A program made the translations under genes and the position numbers. The notes beneath the pieces are model-generated. The model searched no databases. It saw only the letters and a program-made list of their open reading frames with translations, and was not told the DNA's origin. This document shows positions 41,727-49,974 of a DNA stretch of 50,985 bases, in pieces. The DNA comes from an uncultured Prevotellaceae bacterium (GTDB lineage: Bacteria; Bacteroidota; Bacteroidia; Bacteroidales; Bacteroidaceae), in the NCBI GenBank assembly GCA_946626595.1, contig CAMOUQ010000008.1, positions 1 to 50,985 on the forward strand. Reading direction: 5' to 3'. Each line of letters starts with the position of its first letter. Positions within the stretch are counted from its first letter, which is position 1.

Positions 41727-42992
41727 ATGACATCTCTCACCCCTCATTCCTCATCCCTCACCCCCTACGAGGTCATGGCCCCGGTGGGGTCGCCCGAATC
41801 CCTGGCCGCAGCCTTGCGCGCCGGAGCCGACAGCATATATTTCGGCATATCCCGCCTGAACATGCGTGCCCATTCGGCCAGCACATTCACTATCGACGAC
41901 CTCCGGCACATCGCTCGCGAGTGCCACACCTTCGGCGTCAAAAGCTATCTCACCGTCAACACCATCATCTATGACAACGACATTCCCCTGATGCGCCAGA
42001 TACTCGACGCAGCCAAGGAGGCCCAGATTTCAGCCATCATAGCCTCCGATGTGGCCGTCATGACGTATTGCCGGAAGATAGGACTCGAGGTACACCTTTC
42101 CACCCAACTCAACATATCCAACATCGAAGCCCTGCGCTTCTATGCCCAGTTTGCCGATGTCGTAGTCTTGGCCCGCGAACTCCGTATGGAGCAGGTGGCC
42201 GAGATTTATCGCCAGATTCAGGAAGAGAACATCTGCGGCCCCTCAGGTCAGCAGGTGCGCATCGAGATGTTCTGCCACGGAGCCCTCTGCATGGCCGTCA
42301 GCGGCAAGTGCTACCTCAGCCTCGACAACATGGGCCGTTCGGCCAACCGTGGTGAATGCATGCAGTTGTGCCGTCGTTCATACACCGTCCGCGATACCGA
42401 GACGGGCACCGAGCTGGAGGTGGACAACAAATATATCATGAGTCCCCGCGACCTGAAGACCATCCGCTTCATCGACCGCATGATGCAGGCCGGTGTGCGA
42501 GTGTTCAAGATCGAAGGCCGTGCGCGTGGGGCCGACTATGTCGACACGGTGGTCCGTTGCTACAAGGAGGCCATCCAGGCCGTTCAGGACGGCACTTTCA
42601 CCACGGAGCGCTGCGACGATTGGGACGAACGCCTCTCCCGCGTCTTCAACCGTGGCTTTTGGGATGGCTACTATCAGGGACAGCTCTTGGGCGAATGGAC
42701 GGAGAAGCCCGGTTCCAGCGCCACGGAGCGCAAGACCTACTGCGCCAAGGGCATTCGCTACTACACCAAGTTGCAGGTGGCCGAGTTCCGCGTCGAGGCC
42801 TGCGAACTGCATGTCGGCGACCGCATACTCGTCACGGGTCCCACCACGGGTGCCCTCTATGCCACTGTCGAGGAGATGCGCTACGACCTGCGCCCCGTTT
42901 CGGTGGCCAAGAAGGGGTGGCACGTCAGCATCCCCTTGCCTACAAAGATTCGGCACAACGACAAACTCTTCGTTGTCACTTCGGCATCATAA
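41727..42992 (+). CDS. Peptidase U32 family protein (RlhA/TrhP-like)
   Basis: This 421-residue protein carries the U32 signature EMFCHGALCMAVSGKCYLS at 180-198 with Cys183, Cys188 and Cys195 and a further Cys in RGECMQLCRRSY. The first domain is a TIM-like barrel (YEVMAPVGSPESLAAALRAG). Family members RlhA and TrhP/TrhO hydroxylate rRNA or tRNA rather than degrade proteins, and the link to dus (tRNA modification) fits that. The first 16 residues are encoded by a C/T-rich stretch (CCCCTCATTCCTCATCCCTC), so a start at the later Met17 is possible. It follows dus with no spacer. Confidence 0.9.
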   Translation: MTSLTPHSSSLTPYEVMAPVGSPESLAAALRAGADSIYFGISRLNMRAHSASTFTIDDLRHIARECHTFGVKSYLTVNTIIYDNDIPLMRQILDAAKEAQISAIIASDVAVMTYCRKIGLEVHLSTQLNISNIEALRFYAQFADVVVLARELRMEQVAEIYRQIQEENICGPSGQQVRIEMFCHGALCMAVSGKCYLSLDNMGRSANRGECMQLCRRSYTVRDTETGTELEVDNKYIMSPRDLKTIRFIDRMMQAGVRVFKIEGRARGADYVDTVVRCYKEAIQAVQDGTFTTERCDDWDERLSRVFNRGFWDGYYQGQLLGEWTEKPGSSATERKTYCAKGIRYYTKLQVAEFRVEACELHVGDRILVTGPTTGALYATVEEMRYDLRPVSVAKKGWHVSIPLPTKIRHNDKLFVVTSAS

Positions 42993-43017
42993 GGCCCCGG
43001 ATTGTCCTAAGTATGCA

Positions 43018-43068
43018 AAAATGCTGAAACAAGTTTGGCATTCTCCGCACTTATTCGTATCTTTGCAG
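43018..43068 (+). promoter_or_regulatory. Promoter of the acyl-CoA synthetase-prfB operon
   Basis: TTTG (43034-43037) is followed after exactly 20 bases by TATCTTTG (43058-43065). The 51-base block matches 26191-26241 upstream of CotH with seven mismatches and no gaps. Transcription should start near 43072, 17 bases before the ATG. Confidence 0.85.
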
Positions 43069-43088
43069 TAATTTAAAATAGAGAAATT

Positions 43089-44897
43089 ATGTTGAATGAA
43101 ACTCCTCTGTGCCGAGTGGTACATTCTCAGGCTGAAAAGTACGGCGAACGTGTGGCCTTGCGCTATCGGGATTACGATCTGGGTAAGTGGATGGACATTT
43201 CGTGGAACGAGTTCTCAAGGCGGGTGCGCCTCGTGTCGAATGCTTTGTTGGAACTGGGCGTTGGCGTACAGGAAAATGTCGCTACGTTCTCGCAGAACAA
43301 ACCCGAGTGCTTGATGGTAGACTTCGGAGCCTATGGCATCAGGGCTGTCACCATCCCATTCTATGCCACCAGCAGTGAGCATCAGGTGCAGTACATGGTT
43401 TCAGATGCCAACATCCGCTACATCTTTGTGGGCGAGCAGTATCAGTACGACATTGCCCTGAGGGTGCAGCAAATGAATCCCCACGTCAAGAAGCAGATTA
43501 TCTTCGACCCCAAGGTGCAGAAGAACCCGCAGGACCAGGCGAGCATCTATTTCGACGAATTCCTGCAGATGGGTGAGGGACTGACGCATCAGGAAGAAGT
43601 GGAGCGCCGCAGCGATGAACTGAATCCCGACGACCTGGCAAACATTCTCTATACCAGCGGAACGACCGGACTCTCCAAGGGCGTCATGCAGACCCATCGC
43701 CAGTATGCCGCAGGCTTCCGCGGACATGTCACGGCCTTGCCTCTGTCCGACAAGGATGTGATACTCAACTTCCTGCCCTTCACCCACATCTTCGAGCGGG
43801 CATGGAGCTACCTGTGCATCTGCTACGGCTGCACGCTTTGTGTAAACCTGCGGCCCCAGGATGCCCTGCAGTCGATGCTCGAGGTGCATCCGACATGTAT
43901 GTCCGCCGTTCCCCGCTTCTGGGAGAAGGTGTATGCCGGTGTCCAAGAGAAGATTCACCAGAGCAGCCCCGTGCAGCGCACGCTGATGCTCGATGCCCTG
44001 CGTGTGGGCAAGGAGTACAACGTCAAGTACCGTATGCGCGGACTGGTACCGCCCATCGGACTGAAGATGAAGTATAAGTTCTACGAGAAGACCATCATAG
44101 CCCTGCTGCTGAAGAATCTCGGACTGGAGCGCCAGAACTTCTTCCCCACGGCCGGAGCCGCCGTGCCCGTGGAGGTGGAGGAGTTCGTACATGCTGTCGG
44201 CATAGGCATGATTGTGGGCTACGGACTGACGGAGTCCACGGCCACCGTCTCGTGCGACCGCTGGAACCAACCCATCACGCTGGGCTCTGTAGGCCGCGTG
44301 CTGGAGGGTGTCACCGTGAAGATAGGAGATAACAACGAAATTCTGCTGAAGGGCGAGACCATCACGAAAGGCTACTACCGCAAGGCCGAAGTCACCGCCA
44401 ATGCCATCGACAAGGACGGCTGGTTCCACACGGGCGATGCCGGGTACCTGAAGGATGGCGAACTGTTCCTGACCGACCGCATCAAGGACCTCTTCAAGAC
44501 CAGCAACGGCAAGTACATCGCTCCGCAGATGATAGAGTCCAAACTGGTGGTAGACCGCTACATCGACCAGATTGTCATCATTGCCGACCAGCACAAGTTC
44601 GTCTCGGCACTCGTCATCCCCGACTATGCCGTCCTGGAGGCCTGGGCCCGCAAGCACAACATCCAGTTCAGTAGCCGCACCGAACTGTGCCACGACCCCG
44701 ATGTGCGCGACTTCGTGATGGAACGCATCGAGACCCTCCAGCAGGAGTTTGCCCACTACGAACAGGTGAAGCGTATCACCCTTCTGCCCGAACCCTTCAG
44801 CATGGAACGTGGCGAACTGACTAACACGCTGAAGGTGAAGCGCCCCGTGGTGTATGAGAACTATAAGAAGGAAATAGAAAAAATGTACGAGGACTAA
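43089..44897 (+). CDS. Long-chain acyl-CoA synthetase (AMP-forming)
   Basis: This 602-residue enzyme activates fatty acids with ATP and CoA. The phosphate-binding loop ILYTSGTTGLSKGVM is at about 186-200. VGYGLTESTATVSCDRW is the adenine/acyl motif and GWFHTGDAGYLKDGELFLTD then RIKDLFKTSNGKYI the ATP/hinge motif. The C-terminal lysine that completes catalysis should be in ELTNTLKVKRPVV. There are no membrane segments. The product is acyl-CoA for phospholipid synthesis or degradation. It heads an operon with prfB 7 bases downstream, a common linkage in this order. Confidence 0.93.
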   Translation: MLNETPLCRVVHSQAEKYGERVALRYRDYDLGKWMDISWNEFSRRVRLVSNALLELGVGVQENVATFSQNKPECLMVDFGAYGIRAVTIPFYATSSEHQVQYMVSDANIRYIFVGEQYQYDIALRVQQMNPHVKKQIIFDPKVQKNPQDQASIYFDEFLQMGEGLTHQEEVERRSDELNPDDLANILYTSGTTGLSKGVMQTHRQYAAGFRGHVTALPLSDKDVILNFLPFTHIFERAWSYLCICYGCTLCVNLRPQDALQSMLEVHPTCMSAVPRFWEKVYAGVQEKIHQSSPVQRTLMLDALRVGKEYNVKYRMRGLVPPIGLKMKYKFYEKTIIALLLKNLGLERQNFFPTAGAAVPVEVEEFVHAVGIGMIVGYGLTESTATVSCDRWNQPITLGSVGRVLEGVTVKIGDNNEILLKGETITKGYYRKAEVTANAIDKDGWFHTGDAGYLKDGELFLTDRIKDLFKTSNGKYIAPQMIESKLVVDRYIDQIVIIADQHKFVSALVIPDYAVLEAWARKHNIQFSSRTELCHDPDVRDFVMERIETLQQEFAHYEQVKRITLLPEPFSMERGELTNTLKVKRPVVYENYKKEIEKMYED

Positions 44898-44904
44898 TTA
44901 AAGA

Positions 44905-46020
44905 ATGATAACTATTGAACAATTGAAAGAAGTGAAGGACCGCACCGAGGCCCTGCACCGATACCTGAACATAGACGCAAAGAAAATTCAACTCGAGGAG
45001 GAGCAGCTCCGCACCCAGGCCCCAGGCTTCTGGGACGACCAGAAGCGAGCCGAGGCACAGATGAAGCTCGTGAAGGGCTTGGAGAAGTGGATCAAGGGCT
45101 ACGACGAGGTGAAGTCGCTCTGTGACGAGCTCGACCTGGCCTTCGAATACTATAAGGAAGAACTGGTGACCGAGCAGGAGGTGGACGATCTCTACCATCG
45201 TGCCACCGACGCCATCGAGAACCTGGAACTGAAGAACATGCTGCGCCGCGAGGAGGACCAGATGGATGCCGTGCTGAAGATAAATGCCGGCGCCGGCGGT
45301 ACCGAGGCGCAAGACTGGGCACAGATGCTGATGCGTATGTACATGCGCTGGGCCGAGTCGAACGGATACAAATGCACCGTCAGCAACGTGCTCGACGGCG
45401 ACGATGCAGGCATCAAGACCTGTACGCTGGAGATCATGGGCGAGTTCGCCTATGGCTATCTGAAGAGCGAAAATGGTGTCCACCGCCTGGTGCGCGTGTC
45501 GCCCTATAACGCACAAGGCAAGCGCATGACATCCTTCGCCTCGGTCTTCGTCACCCCCCTGGTCGACGACTCCATAGAGGTGAACATCGAGCAGGCCCGC
45601 ATCTCATGGGATACCTTCCGCTCCAGCGGTGCCGGCGGACAGAATGTCAACAAGGTGGAGTCGGGTGTGCGCCTGCGCTACCAGTACAAGGACCCCTACA
45701 CCGGCGAGGAGGAAGAAATACTTATCGAGAACACCGAGACGCGCGACCAGCCCAAGAACAAGGAGAACGCCCTGCGTCTGCTGCGCTCCATGCTCTACGA
45801 CAAAGAGTTGCAGCACCGCATGCAGGAGCAGGCCAAGGTGGAGGCCGGAAAGAAGAAGATAGAGTGGGGCAGTCAGATCCGCAGCTACGTCTTCGACGAC
45901 CGCCGCGTCAAGGACCACCGCACCAACTACCAGACCAGCGACGTAGGCGGCGTGATGGACGGCAAGATAGATGCCTTCATCAAGGCCTACCTGATGGAGT
46001 TCGGCGCTGAGACAGAATAA
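44905..46020 (+). CDS. prfB: Peptide chain release factor 2
   Basis: This 371-residue factor terminates translation at UGA and UAA. The catalytic GGQ is at 244-246 in SSGAGGQNVNKVESGVRLR. The codon-recognition tripeptide is at 199-201 in LVRVSPYNAQGKRMTSFASV and reads SPY rather than the usual SPF. The N-terminal helical domain is about 1-110. Many prfB genes carry a programmed +1 frameshift after codon 25, but here the corresponding region (ALHRYLNIDAKK) is read straight through in one frame, with no in-frame UGA. It overlaps nothing and is 7 bases downstream of the synthetase. Confidence 0.97.
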   Translation: MITIEQLKEVKDRTEALHRYLNIDAKKIQLEEEQLRTQAPGFWDDQKRAEAQMKLVKGLEKWIKGYDEVKSLCDELDLAFEYYKEELVTEQEVDDLYHRATDAIENLELKNMLRREEDQMDAVLKINAGAGGTEAQDWAQMLMRMYMRWAESNGYKCTVSNVLDGDDAGIKTCTLEIMGEFAYGYLKSENGVHRLVRVSPYNAQGKRMTSFASVFVTPLVDDSIEVNIEQARISWDTFRSSGAGGQNVNKVESGVRLRYQYKDPYTGEEEEILIENTETRDQPKNKENALRLLRSMLYDKELQHRMQEQAKVEAGKKKIEWGSQIRSYVFDDRRVKDHRTNYQTSDVGGVMDGKIDAFIKAYLMEFGAETE

Positions 46021-46043
46021 ACCTGATTAAAAACTAATATACT

Positions 46044-46196
46044 ATGAGCAACATCAAGAAAGAAAACCGCATGAAGAAGGCTGCCAAGCATGCCGCCAAG
46101 GAAGAGCAACAGGCTCGCAAGGTCATCCGTGGCATCATCATTGCCCTGGTTGTCCTGGGCGTAGTCTTGACAGTCGTGCTGTCGATGGTCGGATAG
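46044..46196 (+). CDS. 50-residue single-pass membrane protein
   Basis: A short gene lies between prfB and the CYTH gene. It starts MSNIKKENRMKKAAKHAAKE, a highly basic N-terminus, followed by EQQARKVIRG and one hydrophobic helix IIIALVVLGVVLTVVLSMVG ending in TAG. It begins 23 bases after prfB and ends 14 bases before the CYTH gene, so it is in the operon. I do not recognise a characterised family. Basic residues before the helix predict an inside N-terminus. Its conserved-looking layout and coding context make it likely real. Confidence 0.75.
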   Translation: MSNIKKENRMKKAAKHAAKEEQQARKVIRGIIIALVVLGVVLTVVLSMVG

Positions 46197-46210
46197 AGAC
46201 TCAGCATCTG

Positions 46211-46693
46211 ATGGCACAGGAGATAGAGCGGAAGTTCCTGGTCAAGGGTCAGGACTTCAAGCAGCAGGCTTACGCTTGCAGCCACATTCAGCAGGGCTAC
46301 ATCGGCACGAAGCCAGGGCGCACCGTGCGCATCCGCATTCGCGACGACAAGGCATACCTGACCATAAAAGGGCCAGCCGGGGAGGCTGGTCTTTCGCGTT
46401 ATGAGTTCGAGACCGAGATTGCCGTGAGCGACGCCCTCGACTTGCTGAAGTTGTGCGAACCGGGACTCATCGACAAGCATCGCTATCTGGTGAAATGCTC
46501 CGACGGGCGCCACACCTGGGAGGTCGACGAGTTCCACGGCGACAACGACGGACTGGTGATGGCCGAGGTGGAGCTCGAGAGCGAGGACGACACGTTCGCC
46601 AAGCCCGACTTCATCGGCCAGGAGGTGACGGGCGACCGCCGTTACTACAATGGGCACCTGCGCGCCAATCCCTATAAGAACTGGAGGCCGTAG
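46211..46693 (+). CDS. CYTH domain protein (triphosphate tunnel metalloenzyme)
   Basis: This 160-residue protein has the CYTH signature IERKFLV at 5-11 (ExExK motif) and the charged strands of the tunnel: RTVRIRIRDDKAYLTIKGP, YEFETEIAVSDALDLL, KHRYLVKCSDGRHTWEVDEF and MAEVELESEDDTF. Family members hydrolyse inorganic triphosphate or triphosphorylated substrates with a divalent metal. Most bacterial members of this length are stand-alone. The TAG stop is the first TAG of a 10-bp array, so the array starts inside the gene. Confidence 0.93.
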   Translation: MAQEIERKFLVKGQDFKQQAYACSHIQQGYIGTKPGRTVRIRIRDDKAYLTIKGPAGEAGLSRYEFETEIAVSDALDLLKLCEPGLIDKHRYLVKCSDGRHTWEVDEFHGDNDGLVMAEVELESEDDTFAKPDFIGQEVTGDRRYYNGHLRANPYKNWRP

Positions 46694-46800
46694 GCCTTCC
46701 TAGATTATCCTAGGCCCTCCTAGGTTATCCTAGGCAATCCTAGGCAATCCTAGGCTATCCTAAGTAGTCCTAGGTCATCCTAGGCCATCCTAGGATTTCC
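46691..46800. repeat. 10-bp tandem array (TAGGnnATCC) between convergent genes
   Basis: Eleven consecutive units of period exactly 10 (46691, 46701 and so on to 46791) follow TAGGnnATCC. Most junctions give the palindrome CCTAGG. The array begins at the TAG stop of the CYTH gene (46691-46693) and its last full unit carries the stop of the convergent VanZ gene (46790-46792). Confidence 0.95.
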
Positions 46801-47179
46801 TATTCTTTCTTAATATAAAAGGCCCTGCCACGAGGAAACCCAGCACGGCCCCCACGCTGTCGGCCGCAAAGTCGAGCCATTCGCCGCTGCGGCAGGTGGT
46901 CAGATAGGCCTGTGCCAGTTCCAGGGCACCCCCCAACAGTATGGGCAGCACGATGGCCCCCACGATGGCGCGGGGCCACTCCACGCGCCGGTGCTGCCGC
47001 AGATATTCCCACCATACCACCAGGCACAGGCCGCCGTACATGACGAAGTGCACCCATTTGTCCAGCAGGTTGACACCTGCCAGCTGAGGAACGTCGGGTA
47101 TGGGTGCCAGCGAAAGTACGATGACGCTGGCTATGACAAAGTGGCTCAGAGGGTATCTTTTCAGGTATGATGCTTTCAT
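46790..47179 (-). CDS. VanZ-like family membrane protein
   Basis: This 129-residue protein has four membrane helices (about 12-28, 45-60, 68-90, 105-122). The motif DKWVHFVMYGGLCLVVWWEY and the final AQAYLTTCRSGEWLDFAADS then VGAVLGF are typical of VanZ-like proteins. These occur in many Bacteroidetes without any link to glycopeptide resistance, and their role is unclear. The gene is convergent to CYTH and divergent from the NSS transporter, with which it shares a promoter region. Confidence 0.9.
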   Translation of the reverse strand: MKASYLKRYPLSHFVIASVIVLSLAPIPDVPQLAGVNLLDKWVHFVMYGGLCLVVWWEYLRQHRRVEWPRAIVGAIVLPILLGGALELAQAYLTTCRSGEWLDFAADSVGAVLGFLVAGPFILRKNRKS

Positions 47180-47192
47180 AACGCTTTAATTT

Positions 47193-47224
47193 GTTGCAAA
47201 AATACGAAAGTTTTTGTAATTTTG
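47193..47224 (+). promoter_or_regulatory. Promoter of the NSS transporter operon
   Basis: GTTG (47193-47196) and TAATTTTG (47217-47224) are spaced by 20 bases. The box excludes the in-frame TTG at 47191 as a start and supports initiation at 47257. Confidence 0.65.
47197..47204 (-). promoter_or_regulatory. -7 promoter box of the VanZ gene
   Basis: TATTTTTG on the minus strand lies 17 bases upstream of the VanZ ATG and overlaps the spacer of the divergent promoter, so the two may interfere. Confidence 0.45.
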
Positions 47225-47256
47225 CATCGTTTTTGTTAAGGTTTATAAGATTGTAC

Positions 47257-48618
47257 GTGGATAAATCTTCAGACAGAGGTAGCTTTGGCAGTCGGCTGGG
47301 TGTAATCCTGGCTTCGGCAGGTTCGGCCGTGGGCTTGGGCAACATCTGGCGCTTCCCCACCGAGGTCGGCAACAATGGCGGTGCCGCCTTCATCTTCATC
47401 TACCTTTGCTTCGTCTTCCTCCTGGCCATGCCTGTCATGCTGGCCGAGTTTGTCATAGGGCGGGGCAGCAAGGCCAACACCGTGGGCGCCTACCGCACGT
47501 TGGCCCCTGGCAAGCCCTGGATTGTGGCAGGCTTCATGGGCGTGTTGGGCGGCATACTGGTGTTGTCGTTCTACAGCGTCGTGGCCGGATGGACCTTGCA
47601 CTACACCGTAGAGTCTGTGGCCAACAACCTCACCGCCGGACAAGACTTTGGCGCCCTGTTCAACCAATTCGTTTCCAATCCCTGGAAACCACTCATCTTC
47701 CAAATCCTTTTCCTACTGATGACCCACTTCGTGGTGGCACGCGGCGTGGAGCGTGGCATCGAGCGCTTCAGCAAGGTCATGATGCCCGTGTTGCTCGTCA
47801 TCATCGTGGTGCTCATGTGCTGTTCGCTCACCATGCCCGGAGCCGGCGATGGACTGCGTTACCTCCTCCGTCCCGATTTCTCCAAGGTCACCACCGGCGT
47901 GGTGCTCAGCGCCATGGGACAGGCCTTCTTCTCGCTCAGCGTCGGACTGGGCTGCCTGGCCACCTATGCCTCGTACTTCCGGCCGGAGATGCCCCTCGTC
48001 TCGTCGGCCTTCAGCGTCTGTGTCCTCGATTCCCTGGTGGCCATACTCAGTGGCTTCATCATCTTCCCGGCCGTATTCTCCGTTCCCGGTGTCTCGCCCG
48101 ATGCCGGTCCGGGACTGGTGTACATCACCCTGCCGCACGTCTTCAACGAAGCCTTCGCCTCCTTGCCCCTGCTGGGCTACTTGTTCTCGGGCATGTTCTA
48201 TGTGCTCCTGCTCCTGGCCGCTCTGACCAGTACCATATCGATGCACGAGATAGCCACGGCTTTCATACACGAGAACTACCATCTCTCGCGCCAGCGCGCC
48301 GCCGTCCTTGTTACGCTCATCTGTATGCTCCTGGGTGCGGCCTGTTCGCTCTCGTTCGGCCCGTGGATCGATGTGAAGATATGGAACCGCGGATTCTTCG
48401 ACCTCTTCGACTTCCTCACCGCCAAGTTCATCATGCCGCTGGGTGGCATACTGATAACGATGTTTGTAGAGTGGTACCTCGACCGCCAGTTTGTGGTCGA
48501 CCAGCTGACCAATGGCGGCACCCTCCGGGTCCGTGGTCTGCGGGTGCTCTTGTTCCTCATCCGTTGGGTGGCTCCCATCGGTGTGGGTATAGTATTCTTG
48601 AACGAAATTGCTAACTGA
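47257..48618 (+). CDS. Sodium-dependent neurotransmitter-symporter family (NSS) transporter, copy 1
   Basis: This protein of about 453 residues probably starts at the GTG at 47257 (a TTG at 47251 is also possible); this gives an N-terminus equal in length to the downstream paralog. It has 11-12 membrane helices with the LeuT fold. TM1 contains GSAVGLGNIWRFPTEVG, the unwound substrate/Na+ region. TM6/7 areas include AMGQAFFSLSVGLGCLATYA and SGFIIFPAVFSVPG. NSS proteins import amino acids or related solutes with Na+. The exact substrate cannot be told. Its TGA overlaps the next ATG by one base. Confidence 0.92.
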   Translation: MDKSSDRGSFGSRLGVILASAGSAVGLGNIWRFPTEVGNNGGAAFIFIYLCFVFLLAMPVMLAEFVIGRGSKANTVGAYRTLAPGKPWIVAGFMGVLGGILVLSFYSVVAGWTLHYTVESVANNLTAGQDFGALFNQFVSNPWKPLIFQILFLLMTHFVVARGVERGIERFSKVMMPVLLVIIVVLMCCSLTMPGAGDGLRYLLRPDFSKVTTGVVLSAMGQAFFSLSVGLGCLATYASYFRPEMPLVSSAFSVCVLDSLVAILSGFIIFPAVFSVPGVSPDAGPGLVYITLPHVFNEAFASLPLLGYLFSGMFYVLLLLAALTSTISMHEIATAFIHENYHLSRQRAAVLVTLICMLLGAACSLSFGPWIDVKIWNRGFFDLFDFLTAKFIMPLGGILITMFVEWYLDRQFVVDQLTNGGTLRVRGLRVLLFLIRWVAPIGVGIVFLNEIAN

Positions 48619-49973
48619 TGTCCAATAGAAATAATTTTGGTAGTAAACTGGGTGTGGTGCTTGCCGCTGCGGGTTCGGCTGTCGGCCTGGGCAATGTGTG
48701 GCGCTTCCCCACCGAAGTGGGAAACAACGGCGGTGCCGCCTTCATCTTGATATATCTGGCCTGTGTGCTCTTCATCGGGGTGCCCGTCATGGTCAGCGAG
48801 TTCGTGATTGGCCGCAGCACCCATGCCAACACCATCACCGCCTTCCGGAAACTGGCACCTGGCACGTGGTGGCGCATCGGCGGCATCGAGGGCGTCTTTG
48901 TCGCCTTCTTCATCTTCTGCTACTACATCATCGTCTCCGGCTGGACCCTCCACTACATGGTGGCCTCCTTTGCCAATCAGCTGTCGGCCGACCAGGACTA
49001 TAAGGCCTACTTCCAGAACTTCGTCAGCAGTCCGTGGGAGCCCATCGTCTATGCCGTGCTGTTCATGCTCTTGGTGCACATCGTCATCGTGCGCGGCGTG
49101 CAGAACGGCATCGAGCGCTTCTCCAAGCTGATGATGCCCATGCTGCTGCTCATCATAGCCGTGCTGGTCATCTGTTCGTTCTCGATGAGCGGATTTGTCG
49201 ACGGCGTGCGGTTCCTCCTGCAGCCCGACTTCTCCAAGGTCACGCCCTCCGTCGTGCTCAGCGCCGTGGGCCAGGCCTTCTATTCGCTCAGTCTGGCCAT
49301 GGGCTGCCTGTGCACCTATGCCTCCTACTTCGGCCCCAATACCAATCTGGCCCGGACGGCCCTGAACGTCAGTCTGATAGACACCCTGGTAGCCGTGATG
49401 AGCGGTTTCATCATCTTCCCCGCCGTCTTCTCCGTTCCGGGCGTAGAGCCGGGCGAGGGCCCTGGCCTGGTGTTCATCACCCTGCCGCATGTCTTCAACA
49501 TCGCCTTCCACAATGTCCCCCTGCTGGGCTACCTCTTCTCGGGCCTCTTCTATCTCCTGCTCGTGCTCTCGGCCCTCACCAGTGCCATTTCGCTGCACGA
49601 ACCCGCCACGGCCTACATCCACGAGGAGTGGCACCTCTCGCGCCACCGTTCGGCATGGCTGGTGACCGTGGGCTGCATACTGCTGGGCGCGGCCTGCTCG
49701 CTGTCGATGGGCGTGTGGAACGACTTCCGCATCTTCGGCCTCTGCCTGTTCGATCTCTTCGACTTCGTCTCGGCCAAGATCATTCTCCCCCTGGGCGGCA
49801 TCATCATCTGTCTCTTCGTGGGCTGGCGCCTCGACCGTCAGATGGTCTACAACGAAGTCACCAACAACGGCTCCCTGCGCATCCCCCTCTTCCGGTGCTA
49901 CATCTTCCTGGTCCGCTGGGTAGCCCCCCTGGTCATTGCCATCATCTTCCTCAACGAACTCTTCTGGCGCTGA
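48618..49973 (+). CDS. Sodium-dependent neurotransmitter-symporter family (NSS) transporter, copy 2
   Basis: This 451-residue paralog of the preceding gene starts MSNRNNFGSKLGVVLAAAGS with TM1 GSAVGLGNVWRFPTEVG. Core helices (SAVGQAFYSLSLAMGCLCTY, SGFIIFPAVFSVPGVEPGEG) are strongly conserved with copy 1. The loops after TM2-4 differ most, so the two may prefer different substrates or form a heteromer. The start overlaps the stop of copy 1 by one base (TGATG). The helix-hairpin-helix gene begins 1 base after its stop. Confidence 0.93.
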   Translation: MSNRNNFGSKLGVVLAAAGSAVGLGNVWRFPTEVGNNGGAAFILIYLACVLFIGVPVMVSEFVIGRSTHANTITAFRKLAPGTWWRIGGIEGVFVAFFIFCYYIIVSGWTLHYMVASFANQLSADQDYKAYFQNFVSSPWEPIVYAVLFMLLVHIVIVRGVQNGIERFSKLMMPMLLLIIAVLVICSFSMSGFVDGVRFLLQPDFSKVTPSVVLSAVGQAFYSLSLAMGCLCTYASYFGPNTNLARTALNVSLIDTLVAVMSGFIIFPAVFSVPGVEPGEGPGLVFITLPHVFNIAFHNVPLLGYLFSGLFYLLLVLSALTSAISLHEPATAYIHEEWHLSRHRSAWLVTVGCILLGAACSLSMGVWNDFRIFGLCLFDLFDFVSAKIILPLGGIIICLFVGWRLDRQMVYNEVTNNGSLRIPLFRCYIFLVRWVAPLVIAIIFLNELFWR

Positions 49974-49974
49974 T

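Noticed and set aside
44905..45000. Programmed frameshift in prfB
   Set aside because: The frame is continuous from the ATG, and no in-frame UGA follows the expected site.
46691..46800. Possible CRISPR array
   Set aside because: The period is 10 bases with no spacer-length unique sequence and no cas genes.
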